Position numbers and translations under genes: made by a program
The notes under the pieces: model-generated
Seen by the model: the letters and a program-made list of their open reading frames with translations, nothing else
Databases searched by the model: none
What the model was told of the DNA's origin: nothing
Assembly (NCBI GenBank): GCA_025464025.1
Contig: JAODBP010000355.1
Location: forward strand, 1 to 13,964
Reading direction: 5' to 3'
DNA length: 13,964 nt
Origin: Actinomycetes bacterium
Lineage (GTDB): Bacteria; Actinomycetota; Acidimicrobiia; Acidimicrobiales; CADCSY01
Part shown: positions 6,505-13,915 of the stretch, one piece after another
How positions within the stretch are numbered: the stretch's first letter is position 1
Layout: every line of letters starts with the position of its first letter

Positions 6505-6640
6505 CCCTCGCGGGGTTTGGGTGAAAGCCCCGACCGGCAGTACAGCCTGCGAACCCGAGCTCCCCACCACATAGCGGGGGGCGAGGGCCGATCCGGTGGA
6601 ATCCCGGAGCCGACGGTCACAGTCCGGATGGGAGCGAGGG
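6505..6640 (+). ncRNA. FMN riboswitch (RFN element)
   Basis: The conserved RFN core is plain to see: TTTGGGTGAAAGCCCCGACC (6516-6535) then CGGCAGTACAGCCTGCGAAC (6535-6554), and further on GGTGGAATCCCGGAGCCGAC (6595-6614) then AGTCCGGATGGGAG (6621-6634). The closing P1 stem is a perfect 7 bp, ccctcgc (6505-6511) with gcgaggg (6634-6640). It binds flavin mononucleotide and lowers expression of riboflavin genes when FMN is plentiful. It lies directly upstream of ribD-ribE-ribBA-ribH, the usual target. Confidence 0.95.
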
Positions 6641-6683
6641 CGTGAGCGCCCTCGGCGCGCGCGCCCGAACCAGGAGGGGCGCG
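6636..6683 (+). promoter_or_regulatory. Riboswitch expression platform: anti-P1 hairpin and ribosome-site hairpin
   Basis: Hairpin gagggcg (6636-6642) / cgccctc (6647-6653) uses bases of the 3' strand of P1, so the two cannot form together. A second hairpin, cgcgccc (6660-6666) / gggcgcg (6677-6683), places the ribD Shine-Dalgarno AGGAGG (6672-6677) in its loop and stem edge, directly against ATG 6684. There is no U-run, so control is more likely at translation initiation than at termination. Which hairpin forms with ligand bound is inference. Confidence 0.6.
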
Positions 6684-7658
6684 ATGGACGACGTCGAGGC
6701 GATGGACCGGGCTCTGGCCCTGGCCGCCTCCGTCCGGGCCTCGACCTCGCCCAACCCGTGGGTCGGCTGCGTGCTCGAGGCCACCGACGGCCGTGTGTTC
6801 GAGGGGGCCACGGCGCCCCCCGGCGGCCCCCACGCCGAGGCCGCCGCCCTGGCCCTCGCCGGCGGCGCCGCGGTCGGCGCCACCGCCTGGGTCACGCTCG
6901 AGCCCTGCTCCCACCACGGCCGGACGCCGCCGTGCGCCGACGCGCTGGCCGCCGCCGGCGTCCGACGGGTCGTGGTGGCCGTCGTCGACCCCGACACCAA
7001 GGTGGCGGGCCAGGGCGTCGACCGGCTCCGGGCCGCCGGCCTCGACGTCGAGGTCGGGCTCCGGGCCGACGCCGCCCGTGAGCTGCTCGCCCCGTACTTC
7101 AAGCACCGGACCACGGGTCGGCCCTGGGTCGTGCTGAAGCTGGCGGCCTCGCTCGACGGCCGGACCGCGGCGCCCGACGGCTCGTCGCAGTGGATCACCG
7201 GCGACGAGGCCCGGGCCGACGCCCACCGGCTGCGGGCCGAGAGCGACGCCGTGCTGGTCGGCGCCGGCACCGTGCGCCTCGACGACCCGAGCCTCACCGT
7301 CCGCCACGTCCAGGGCCCCGACCCGCTGCGGGTCGTGCTGGGCAAGGCCCCCGAGAGGGCCAAGGTCCACCCGTGCCTGGAGCTGACCGGCGACCTCGGG
7401 GACGTCCTCGACGAGCTCGGTCGGCGCGGCATCCTCCAGGTGCTGGTCGAGGGGGGCGCCACCGTGGCCGGCGAGCTCCACCGGGCCGGCTTGGTCGATC
7501 GCTACGTCCTGTACCTCGCGCCGGTCCTGTTCGGCGGTGACGACGCCCGCGGGGTGTTCACCGGTGCGGGCGCGCCGACCATCGACGACGTGTGGCGCGG
7601 GCGGGTCGTCTCGGTGACCCAGCTGGGCGCCGACCTACGAGTGGAGCTCGCTGCCTGA
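6684..7658 (+). CDS. ribD: Bifunctional riboflavin deaminase/reductase RibD
   Basis: Deaminates the pyrimidine intermediate made by GTP cyclohydrolase II and then reduces its ribosyl group with NADPH. The N-terminal deaminase domain (1-140) has zinc ligands His50 (HAE), Cys75 and Cys84 in [11 protein letters not shown]. The reductase domain (146-324) shows [52 protein letters not shown] and YLAPVLFGG. At 324 residues it is shorter than the typical 350-380, because about 30-40 residues are missing between PLRVVLG and the LVEGG motif. ATG 6684 is chosen because AGGAGG lies 6 nt upstream. An earlier GTG (6642) lies inside the riboswitch platform. It is the first gene of the operon. The stop overlaps the ribE start by one base (TGATG). 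Confidence 0.96.
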   Translation: MDDVEAMDRALALAASVRASTSPNPWVGCVLEATDGRVFEGATAPPGGPHAEAAALALAGGAAVGATAWVTLEPCSHHGRTPPCADALAAAGVRRVVVAVVDPDTKVAGQGVDRLRAAGLDVEVGLRADAARELLAPYFKHRTTGRPWVVLKLAASLDGRTAAPDGSSQWITGDEARADAHRLRAESDAVLVGAGTVRLDDPSLTVRHVQGPDPLRVVLGKAPERAKVHPCLELTGDLGDVLDELGRRGILQVLVEGGATVAGELHRAGLVDRYVLYLAPVLFGGDDARGVFTGAGAPTIDDVWRGRVVSVTQLGADLRVELAA

Positions 7659-8230
7659 TGTTCACCGGGATCGTGGAAGAGCTGGGGACCGTGGTCTCCC
7701 GCCAGGGGCCGAAGCTCCGCATCGGGGCGACCCGCGTGCTCGAGGATGCGAAGCAGGGCGACTCGATCGCGGTGAACGGCTGCTGCCTGACGGTCGTGGA
7801 CCAAGGTCCGCACTGGTGGGAGGCCGACGTCACCGAGGAGTCGTACGCCCGCACCAACCTCGGCGACCTGGCCGCCGGCGATCCTGTGAACCTCGAGCGG
7901 CCCGTGCGCCTGGAGGACCGCCTCGGCGGCCACCTGGTGCAGGGCCACGTCGACGCCGTCGGCGAGATCCTCGTGCCGGTGCCGGACCTCCAGGTCCGCA
8001 TGCCGGTCGAGCTCACGCGCTACGTGGTCGAGAAGGGTTCGATCACCGTCGACGGCATCAGCCTCACGGTCGTCGACGCCCTCGACGACGGCTTCACCGT
8101 CGCCGTCATCCCGCACACCGCCGAGGTCACCACCCTCGGCAGCAAGGGCCCGGGCGACCGGGTCAACCTGGAGGTCGATGTCATGGCCAAGTACGTCGAG
8201 CGACTGTTGAAGGGCTACACCACATCATGA
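7658..8230 (+). CDS. ribE: Riboflavin synthase alpha chain
   Basis: Dismutates two molecules of dimethyl-ribityllumazine into riboflavin and a pyrimidine that is recycled. The 190-residue protein has the classic start [10 protein letters not shown] and two lumazine-binding repeats. The first repeat carries VNGCCLTVV (39-47) and the second carries VDGISLTVV (131-139). Between them is [13 protein letters not shown], and near the end [11 protein letters not shown], which corresponds to the usual IPHT motif. It is a little shorter than the common 200-215 residues, mainly in the linker around 103-112. ATG 7658 overlaps the ribD stop. Its own stop overlaps the ribBA start (ATGA). The symbol ribE follows E. 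coli usage; some genomes call it ribC. Confidence 0.96.
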   Translation: MFTGIVEELGTVVSRQGPKLRIGATRVLEDAKQGDSIAVNGCCLTVVDQGPHWWEADVTEESYARTNLGDLAAGDPVNLERPVRLEDRLGGHLVQGHVDAVGEILVPVPDLQVRMPVELTRYVVEKGSITVDGISLTVVDALDDGFTVAVIPHTAEVTTLGSKGPGDRVNLEVDVMAKYVERLLKGYTTS

Positions 8231-9459
8231 GCGAGCGAAGCAGCAAGCTGGCGAACATCGAGGATGCGGTGGCCGCCATCGCCCGGGGCGAGATCGTGGT
8301 CGTGGTCGACGACGAGGACCGAGAGAACGAGGGCGACCTCATCATGGCGGCCGAGTTCGCCACGCCGGAGAAGATCGCGTTCTTCGTGCGCCACACCTCG
8401 GGCGTGATCTGCATGCCGCTCACCGCCGAGCGCACCCGGCAGCTCGACCTCCCGCTGATGGTCCACGACAACACCGAGAGCCACCGCACGGCGTTCACCG
8501 TGTCGGTCGACTACCGGGCCGGCACGACGACCGGCATCTCGGCCGCCGACCGCTCGGCCACCATCCAGGCCCTGATCGACCCGGCCACCAAGCCCGGTGA
8601 CCTGGCCCGGCCCGGTCACATCTTCCCCTTGCGCTACAGCGACGGCGGCGTGCTCAAGCGGGCCGGCCACACCGAGGCGGCCGTCGACCTGGCCCGCATG
8701 GCCGGCCTGTACCCGGCCGGCGTGCTGTGCGAGATCGTCAACGACGACGGCTCCATGGCCCGGGTCCCCGACCTGGTGCCGTTCTGCGAGGAGCACGGCC
8801 TCCTCATGATCTCGATCGCCGACATGATCCGCTACCGCCGGCAGGAGGAGAAGCTCGTGCGCCGGGTCGCCGAGGCCCGCGTGCCCACGGACTGGGGCGA
8901 CTTCACCTGCTACGCCTACGAGTCGCTGCTCGACGGCGAGACCCACATGGCGATGGTCAAGGGCGCCGTCTCGGGTGAGGACGACATCCTCGTCCGGGTC
9001 CACAGCGAGTGCCTCACCGGCGACGTGTTCGGCTCGCTGCGCTGCGACTGCGGCGTGCAGCTCGACTCGGCCATGCAGAAGGTGTCCGAGGAGGGCAAGG
9101 GCGTGGTGCTCTACCTCCGGGGCCACGAAGGCCGCGGCATCGGCATCGCCCACAAGCTCCGGGCCTACGAACTGCAGGACAAGGGCCGCGACACCGTCGA
9201 CGCCAACACCGACCTCGGCCTCCCCGTCGACAGCCGCGAGTACGGCATCGGCGCCCAGATCCTGGTCGACCTGGGCATCACCACCATGCGGCTCATGACC
9301 AACAACCCGTCGAAGCGGGGCGGCCTCGAGGGCTTCGGCCTCGAGATCACCGGCCGGGTGCCCCTGGAGTCGGCGCCCAACCCGGAGAACATCGCCTACC
9401 TCCGCACCAAGCGGGAGCGGATGGGCCACCTCCTCGAGGGACTCGACGATGTCCTCTGA
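8227..9459 (+). CDS. ribBA: Bifunctional DHBP synthase / GTP cyclohydrolase II (RibBA)
   Basis: Makes both precursors of the pathway: dihydroxybutanone phosphate from ribulose 5-phosphate, and the first pyrimidine from GTP. The DHBP synthase half (about 1-205) has [19 protein letters not shown] (25-43), [24 protein letters not shown] (97-110) and RPGHIFPLR...[11 protein letters not shown]. The cyclohydrolase II half (about 210-410) has the zinc site [17 protein letters not shown] (260-276; Cys262, Cys273, Cys275), [20 protein letters not shown] (297-316), the [12 protein letters not shown] segment and [19 protein letters not shown]. The length of 410 residues is normal and both halves keep their active sites. 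ATG 8227 overlaps the ribE stop. Its C-terminal end overlaps the ribH start by 11 bp. Confidence 0.97.
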   Translation: MSERSSKLANIEDAVAAIARGEIVVVVDDEDRENEGDLIMAAEFATPEKIAFFVRHTSGVICMPLTAERTRQLDLPLMVHDNTESHRTAFTVSVDYRAGTTTGISAADRSATIQALIDPATKPGDLARPGHIFPLRYSDGGVLKRAGHTEAAVDLARMAGLYPAGVLCEIVNDDGSMARVPDLVPFCEEHGLLMISIADMIRYRRQEEKLVRRVAEARVPTDWGDFTCYAYESLLDGETHMAMVKGAVSGEDDILVRVHSECLTGDVFGSLRCDCGVQLDSAMQKVSEEGKGVVLYLRGHEGRGIGIAHKLRAYELQDKGRDTVDANTDLGLPVDSREYGIGAQILVDLGITTMRLMTNNPSKRGGLEGFGLEITGRVPLESAPNPENIAYLRTKRERMGHLLEGLDDVL

Positions 9460-9940
9460 CGTCCAGGAGGAGCTGTCGACCGGGCGGAAGCCGGACCTCG
9501 ATGGCACCGGCCTGCGGATCGCGTTCGCCTGCGGCCGGTTCAACGACGTCATCACCGATCGGCTGCTGAAGGGCGCGACCCGCCGCCTCGACGAGCTCGG
9601 GGTGGCGAGCGGGATGGTCGACGAGGTGTGGGCGCCCGGCGCCTTCGAGCTGCCGCTGGTGGCCAAGGCCCTCGCCGAGTCGCACCGGTACGACGCCGTG
9701 GTCACCCTCGGCGCCGTGATCCGGGGTGGCACCCCGCACTTCGAGTACGTGGCGGGGGAGTGCGCCGCCGGCGTGCTGCGGGTGGGGCTCGACACCGGGG
9801 TGCCTGTGGTGTTCGGCGTGCTGACGGTCGACACCGTCGAGCAGGCCATGGAGCGGTCGGTGGAGGGTGCCGGCAACAAGGGTGCCGAGTCGGCCGAGAC
9901 GGCCGTCGAGATGGCGACGTTGCTGAGGGGGATCCGGTGA
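9449..9940 (+). CDS. ribH: Lumazine synthase, type I (RibH)
   Basis: Condenses dihydroxybutanone phosphate with the ribitylamino-pyrimidine to give 6,7-dimethyl-8-ribityllumazine. The 163-residue protein has the type I signatures: CGRFN (28-32), [10 protein letters not shown] (61-70), [18 protein letters not shown] (87-104) with catalytic-type His97, [16 protein letters not shown] and [14 protein letters not shown]. The first 20 residues are a variable tail. Type I enzymes build pentamers or 60-subunit capsids. ATG 9449 lies inside the end of ribBA. Its stop overlaps the next gene's GTG (GTGA). Everything looks intact, so the following paralogue is an addition and not a replacement. Confidence 0.96.
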   Translation: MSSDVQEELSTGRKPDLDGTGLRIAFACGRFNDVITDRLLKGATRRLDELGVASGMVDEVWAPGAFELPLVAKALAESHRYDAVVTLGAVIRGGTPHFEYVAGECAAGVLRVGLDTGVPVVFGVLTVDTVEQAMERSVEGAGNKGAESAETAVEMATLLRGIR

Positions 9941-10374
9941 GGGTTGCGTTCGTCCAGTCGTGCTGGCACCGGGACCTGGTCGACCGGGCCCGCGACTCGT
10001 TCCTGGCCGAGATCGCCGAGCTGCTGCCCGAGGCCGAGGTCTCGACCTTCGAGGTGCCGGGTGCGTTCGAGATCCCGCTCCACGCCAAGCTGCTGGCCAC
10101 CTCGGGCCGGTTCGACGCCGTGGTGGCCGCCGGCCTGGTGGTCGACGGGGGCATCTACCGCCACGAGTTCGTGGCCGACGCCGTGATCGGCGGGCTCATG
10201 CGGGTGCAGCTCGACACCGACGTGCCGGTGTTCTCCTGCGTCCTCACGCCCCAGCACTTCCACGAGCACGCCGACCACGTCGACTTCTTCGCCCAGCACC
10301 TCGTCGGCAAGGGCCGCGAGGTGGCCCGGGCCTGCGCCCAGACGCTGGAAGCCATTCGGGCCCTGCCCGTCTAG
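9937..10374 (+). CDS. ribH2: Second lumazine synthase, type II (RibH2-like) paralogue
   Basis: A 145-residue lumazine synthase-fold protein, diverged from the gene just before it. VAFVQSCWHRDLVDRARDSF (3-22) carries Trp10-His11 where type I has RFN. FEVPGAFEIPLHAKLLA (38-54) and VVDGGIYRHEFV (68-79, His76) follow, then GLMRVQLDTDVPVFSCVLTP. These are hallmarks of the decameric type II enzyme best known as RibH2 of Brucella and rhizobia, where it is usually encoded outside the rib operon. Key positions are kept, so it is probably active or binds flavin-like ligands, but its role beside an intact RibH is unknown. GTG 9937 overlaps the ribH stop. It is the last gene of the operon. A new promoter begins 5 bp after its stop. 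Confidence 0.88.
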   Translation: MRVAFVQSCWHRDLVDRARDSFLAEIAELLPEAEVSTFEVPGAFEIPLHAKLLATSGRFDAVVAAGLVVDGGIYRHEFVADAVIGGLMRVQLDTDVPVFSCVLTPQHFHEHADHVDFFAQHLVGKGREVARACAQTLEAIRALPV

Positions 10375-10378
10375 CCGG

Positions 10379-10384
10379 TACGGT
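10379..10384 (+). promoter_or_regulatory. Putative -10 box (TACGGT) of hisG, leaderless spacing
   Basis: TACGGT lies exactly 8 nt before GTG 10393, the same spacing as the def promoter. Transcription would start at or beside the GTG, and no Shine-Dalgarno sequence is present (cagccccc). A weak -35, TTCGGG (10355-10360), lies 18 nt upstream, inside the end of the lumazine synthase gene. Confidence 0.5.
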
Positions 10385-10392
10385 CAGCCCCC

Positions 10393-11268
10393 GTGCTGAA
10401 GCTCGTCCTCCCCAAGGGATCGCTGGAGAAGGCCACCCTCACGCTGTTCGAGGAGGCCGACCTCGGCGTGTCCCGCAGCTCGGAGGTCGACTACAAGGCC
10501 TCCATCGACGATCCCCGGATCGACGACGTGCGCATCCTGCGGCCCCAGGAGATCGGCACCTACGTGACCGAGGGCCTGTTCGACCTGGGCATCACCGGCC
10601 GGGACTGGATCGAGGAGACCGACAGCGACGTGGTCTCCCTCGGCGAGCTGCACTACTCGAAGGCCACCGCCCGGCCCATCAAGGTGGTGCTGGCCGTCGC
10701 CGACGCCTCGCCGTGGCAGGCGGTCGAGGACCTTCCCGCCGGTGTGCGGGTGTCGACCGAGTACCCGGGCCTCACGAAGCGGTTCCTCGAGGCCCACGGC
10801 GTGCAGGCCGAGGTGCGGCTGTCGCACGGCGCCACCGAGGCCAAGATCCCCGACATCGCCGACGCCGTGGTCGAGATCACCGAGACCGGGCGGGCGCTCC
10901 GGGCGGCCAAGCTCCGCATCCTCGACACGATCCTCACCAGCTACACCGAGCTGATCGCCAACAAGGCGGCCTACGAGGATCCCGACAAGCGCCACGCCAT
11001 GCACCAGCTCCACACGCTGCTGCAGGGGACGCTGGAGGCCCGGGGCAAGGTGCTGGTGAAGCTCAACGTCTCGGCCGCCGACCTCGACAAGGTCATCGAG
11101 ATCGTCCCGTCGATGAAGGCGCCGACCGTCTCCGAGCTGTTCGGCCAGGGCGGCTACGCCGTCGAGACCGTCGTGCCCAAGCGCGACATCAACACGCTGA
11201 TCCCGGCGCTCAAGGACGCGGGGGCGAGCGACATCATCGAGCTCCCGATCTCCAAGATCGTCCACTGA
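10393..11268 (+). CDS. hisG: ATP phosphoribosyltransferase HisG, long form
   Basis: First step of histidine synthesis: joins ATP and phosphoribosyl pyrophosphate. The 291 residues match the long (HisG-L) type that needs no HisZ. Seen: LPKGSLEKATLTLFEEADLG (6-25), DLGITGRDWI (64-73), EYPGLTKRFLEAHGV (123-137) and the phosphoribosyl pyrophosphate-binding stretch SHGATEAKIPDIADAVVEIT (144-163). A C-terminal regulatory domain follows (about 212-291; VLVKLNVSAADLDKVIEIVP, GGYAVETVVPK), which in this family binds histidine for feedback inhibition. The start is GTG with probable leaderless transcription. In many actinobacteria hisE precedes hisG; it is absent here. The stop overlaps the next start (TGATG). 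Confidence 0.96.
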   Translation: MLKLVLPKGSLEKATLTLFEEADLGVSRSSEVDYKASIDDPRIDDVRILRPQEIGTYVTEGLFDLGITGRDWIEETDSDVVSLGELHYSKATARPIKVVLAVADASPWQAVEDLPAGVRVSTEYPGLTKRFLEAHGVQAEVRLSHGATEAKIPDIADAVVEITETGRALRAAKLRILDTILTSYTELIANKAAYEDPDKRHAMHQLHTLLQGTLEARGKVLVKLNVSAADLDKVIEIVPSMKAPTVSELFGQGGYAVETVVPKRDINTLIPALKDAGASDIIELPISKIVH

Positions 11269-11465
11269 TGCACGGCGTGGTCGCCGAGTTCGACGACCAG
11301 AAGGGCTACGGCACCATCCGCCGGCCCGACGGCGACGAGGTGTTCTTCCACTGCACCCGCATCGCCGACGGAACCCGCACGATCGCCGTCGGCGCCCGCG
11401 TCTCCTTCGAGCTGATCCCCGGCCACCACGGCCGCCAGGAAGCCGCCGACATCACCACCGTCTGA
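11268..11465 (+). CDS. Small cold-shock-domain (OB-fold) protein
   Basis: A 65-residue protein made of one cold-shock domain. MHGVVAEFDDQKGYGTI holds RNP1 as KGYGTI (12-17; KGFGFI in CspA). VFFHCTRI (25-32) holds RNP2 (VFVHFS in CspA). VGARVSFELI and AADIT finish the barrel. The domain normally binds single-stranded RNA or DNA, and the aromatic residues Tyr14, Phe26, Phe27 and His28 are kept. Diverged RNP motifs set it apart from abundant CspA proteins. There is no ribosome-binding site; ATG 11268 shares a base with the hisG stop, so translation depends on hisG. A strong hairpin starts 1 bp after the stop. The function next to hisG is unknown. Confidence 0.85.
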   Translation: MHGVVAEFDDQKGYGTIRRPDGDEVFFHCTRIADGTRTIAVGARVSFELIPGHHGRQEAADITTV

Positions 11466-11517
11466 CGAACCCGCGACGGTTGGTGGACGCATCTGTCCAC
11501 CAACCGTCGCGGGTTCG
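11466..11517. terminator. Perfect 23-bp hairpin, bidirectional terminator
   Basis: Left arm 11466-11488, loop gcatct (11489-11494), right arm 11495-11517, with no mismatch. It fills almost all of the 55-bp gap between the convergent cold-shock gene (ends 11465) and MMPL gene (ends 11521). No U-run follows. The arm begins cgaacccgcgacggttgg, close to the arm of the hairpin at 13864-13915. Confidence 0.75.
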
Positions 11518-11520
11518 GGT

Positions 11521-13722
11521 TCAGACCGGCTCGACCTCGCGGCGGGCGCCTTCGACGTCGAGGCGGGGGATCCAGCCGAGGCGCTTGGGGAGCCACCAGT
11601 TGCGGTCGCCGAGCAGCTCCATCGTGGCCGGCACCAGCACGAGCCGGACGATGGTGGCGTCGATGAACACGGCGACGGCGAGGCCGAACCCGATCATCTT
11701 CAGGACCCGCAGGTCGCCCAGCACGAAGCTGCCGAAGATGCAGATCATGATGGCGGCGGCCGCGGTGATGAGCCGAGCGGTGAGGGCCAGGCCGTGGGCC
11801 ACCGCGGTGGCGTTGTCGCCGGTCTTGTCGTAGTCCTCCTTGATGCGGCTGAGGAGGAAGACCTCGTAGTCCATCGACAGGCCGAAGACGATGGCGAACA
11901 GCATCATCGGGATCCACGCCTCGATCGGTCCGGCCTGCCCGACGCCGAAGACGTCCTTCAGCCAGCCCCACTGGAACACGGCGATCATCACGCCGTAGGC
12001 GGCGCCGATCGACAGCAGGTTCATGATCACGGCCTTCAGCGGCACCAGCAGCGAGCGGAACACGACGAGCAGCAGCAGGAAGCTGAGGGTCAGCACGGCC
12101 ACGAAGAACCACGGGAGCCGGGCGCCGAGCTGATCGGCCAGGTCGATGCCGATCGAGGTCTGCCCACCGACGTAGGCGTGCAGGCCGGTGCCGGCGGTGC
12201 TCGTCGGGACGACGTCGTCGCGCAGGTGGTGGACGAGCTCGGTCGTGCTCTCGTCCTGGGGTGATCCGGTGGGCTCCACGTTCACGAGGGCGGCGGTGCC
12301 GGCCTGGTTGAACACGACGGGGCTGACCTGGCGCACGCCGGGCACCTTCGCCAGGTCGGCGGCCAGCCGGTCGACGGCGGCGTGCTGCGCCGCACCGTCG
12401 ACCTCGGTGACGACCAGCAGCGGGCCGCTGCTGCCCGGGCCGAAGCCCTCGGCCAGCAGGTCGTAGGCGCGGCGGGTGGTCTGGCTGGTCGGATCGTTGC
12501 CGGCGTCGGCGACCCCGAGGCGCAGGGACACGACCGGCACCGACAGCACGAGGAGCAGGACGAGCCCGGTGAGCGCAGCGGTCCACGGGCGCCGCTGCAG
12601 CGTGCGCGACCACCGGATCCACACGCTGTTCGCCGGCACGTCGACCCGCTTGGCGCTGGGCAGGGCGAACTTGTCGATCGTGTGGCCGACGAAGCCGAGC
12701 ACCGCCGGCAGCAGCGTCACCGACGCCAGCATCACGATCAGCACCGCCAGCGCGGCGCCGGTCGCCATGCCCCGGATGAAGCTCAGCCCGACGACGAACA
12801 GCCCGAGCAGCGAGATGACGACGGTGCAGCCGGCGAACAGCACGGCCCGGCCGGACGTGTTGATGGCGTGGACCACGGCGTCACGGGGCGAGCGGCCCTC
12901 GTGGAGCGAGCCGCGGTACCGGGTGACGATGAACAGGGCGTAGTCGATGCCCACACCGATGCCGATCATGGCCGTCACCTGCGGTGCGAAGGAGGGCACG
13001 TCGTAGAGGTGGGCGAGGATCTCGACGAGCGCGAGGCCGACGCTGATGCCGGCCAGGGCGGTGAGGATCGGCAGGCCCATGGCCAGCAGCGAGCCGAACG
13101 CCACGAGCAGGATCACGATGGCGGCGAGGATGCCGATGGCCTCGCTGGCGGGCTGGGTCTGGTCGACGAACATCGGACCGCCGAGCTCGAGCTGCACGCC
13201 CTCGGTGTTGGCGTCGGCCACCAGGCCGCGCAGATCGGCGGCCTCCTTGATGTCGACGTCGTTGGCCCGCTGGTCGAACTCGATCTCGGCGTAGGCGATG
13301 GGCTGGTCCGCGGACAGGAAGCGCCGGGCGCCCGGGTCGTCGTCGAAGGGTGAGGCGATCGAGGCGATGTGGGGTTGGCGAGCGAGCTTCGCGAGGAGGG
13401 GCTCCACGACCTGCTGCACGGAGGGGTCCGTGGGGGAGACGCCCCCGGAGGTCCGCCAGACGAGCTGACCGGCGTCGCCCGGCCGGTCGAACCGCTGGCC
13501 GAGGATGGAGTACGCCTTCGAGGCGTCGCTCCCCGGGAGGTCGAACGTCTTGAGCAGCGAGCCCCCGGCCGCCTGCCCGGCGACGCTGAAGCCGACGACG
13601 GCGAGCAGCCAGAGGGCCAGCACCAGCCGCCGGCGGTCGTAGCACCAGCCGGCGAAGCGGGCCAGCGCCCCCGTGCCGTCGGGCCCAGGGCCGTCGTGAG
13701 GGTCGTCGAGCGTTGCGGTCAT
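11521..13722 (-). CDS. MMPL/RND-family transporter
   Basis: A 733-residue inner-membrane exporter of the MMPL type, driven by the proton gradient. The layout is family-typical: one helix near 33-50, an extracytoplasmic loop to about 190, a helix bundle at about 194-345, a helix at 382-400, a second loop to about 535, and a last bundle at about 538-700. The two proton-relay Asp-Tyr pairs known from MmpL3 are present: Asp260-Tyr261 in GIGVGIDYALFI and Asp618-Tyr619 in VFGLSMDYEVFLLSRIKEDY. Substrates in this family include lipids, siderophores and drugs; nothing here shows which. ATG 13722-13720 has a good Shine-Dalgarno GGGAGG 4 nt upstream. It is transcribed alone in this window and is unrelated in function to its neighbours. 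It ends 4 bp from the shared hairpin. Confidence 0.93.
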   Translation of the reverse strand: MTATLDDPHDGPGPDGTGALARFAGWCYDRRRLVLALWLLAVVGFSVAGQAAGGSLLKTFDLPGSDASKAYSILGQRFDRPGDAGQLVWRTSGGVSPTDPSVQQVVEPLLAKLARQPHIASIASPFDDDPGARRFLSADQPIAYAEIEFDQRANDVDIKEAADLRGLVADANTEGVQLELGGPMFVDQTQPASEAIGILAAIVILLVAFGSLLAMGLPILTALAGISVGLALVEILAHLYDVPSFAPQVTAMIGIGVGIDYALFIVTRYRGSLHEGRSPRDAVVHAINTSGRAVLFAGCTVVISLLGLFVVGLSFIRGMATGAALAVLIVMLASVTLLPAVLGFVGHTIDKFALPSAKRVDVPANSVWIRWSRTLQRRPWTAALTGLVLLLVLSVPVVSLRLGVADAGNDPTSQTTRRAYDLLAEGFGPGSSGPLLVVTEVDGAAQHAAVDRLAADLAKVPGVRQVSPVVFNQAGTAALVNVEPTGSPQDESTTELVHHLRDDVVPTSTAGTGLHAYVGGQTSIGIDLADQLGARLPWFFVAVLTLSFLLLLVVFRSLLVPLKAVIMNLLSIGAAYGVMIAVFQWGWLKDVFGVGQAGPIEAWIPMMLFAIVFGLSMDYEVFLLSRIKEDYDKTGDNATAVAHGLALTARLITAAAAIMICIFGSFVLGDLRVLKMIGFGLAVAVFIDATIVRLVLVPATMELLGDRNWWLPKRLGWIPRLDVEGARREVEPV

Positions 13723-13863
13723 GGGGCCTCCCGGGGGGTCATGGAGGCATGGTGCGCCGCAGAACCGGCCACCTCATGGCCAGTTCAGCCGCTCCTCCAC
13801 CCGTTCGACGACGAACCGGGCCCAGATGTGACATCCGCGTTGGGCGCGCCCGAGTCCCGCGCT
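13723..13863. promoter_or_regulatory. Upstream region of the MMPL gene with small inverted repeats
   Basis: It holds two short palindromes: gttcg-acga-cgaac (13803-13816) and gatgt-g-acatc (13825-13835). Either could be an operator for the minus-strand transporter, which in this family is often under a local repressor, but no regulator gene is visible. I found no convincing -10 box on the minus strand and no gene. Confidence 0.3.
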
Positions 13864-13915
13864 CGAACCGGCGACGGATTGACACCATTTTTGATGTCAA
13901 TCCGTCGCCGGTTCG
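13864..13915. terminator. Perfect 21-bp hairpin with T-rich loop, terminator or palindromic repeat
   Basis: Left arm 13864-13884 and right arm 13895-13915 pair without mismatch around ccatttttga. It lies 141 bp upstream of the MMPL start, so it probably ends a gene entering from the right. Two minus-strand frames stay open to the window edge and stop at 13923-13925 or inside the left arm; neither is long enough to call. Its arm resembles that of the hairpin at 11466-11517. Confidence 0.55.

Noticed and set aside
6642..6683. GTG 6642 as the ribD start, adding 14 residues
   Set aside because: It lies in the riboswitch expression platform and lacks a ribosome-binding site; ATG 6684 has AGGAGG at 6 nt and gives a normal RibD N-terminus.
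8215..10299. Very long minus-strand open frame opposite ribBA and the ribH genes
   Set aside because: Composition (Val/Gly/His/Asp-rich, no domain) is the mirror of GC-rich codons on the plus strand, where every protein has clear motifs.
11794..13353. Plus-strand open frames opposite the MMPL gene
   Set aside because: Low-complexity shadows rich in Gln, His, Asp, Ala and Arg; the minus strand encodes a full MMPL protein.
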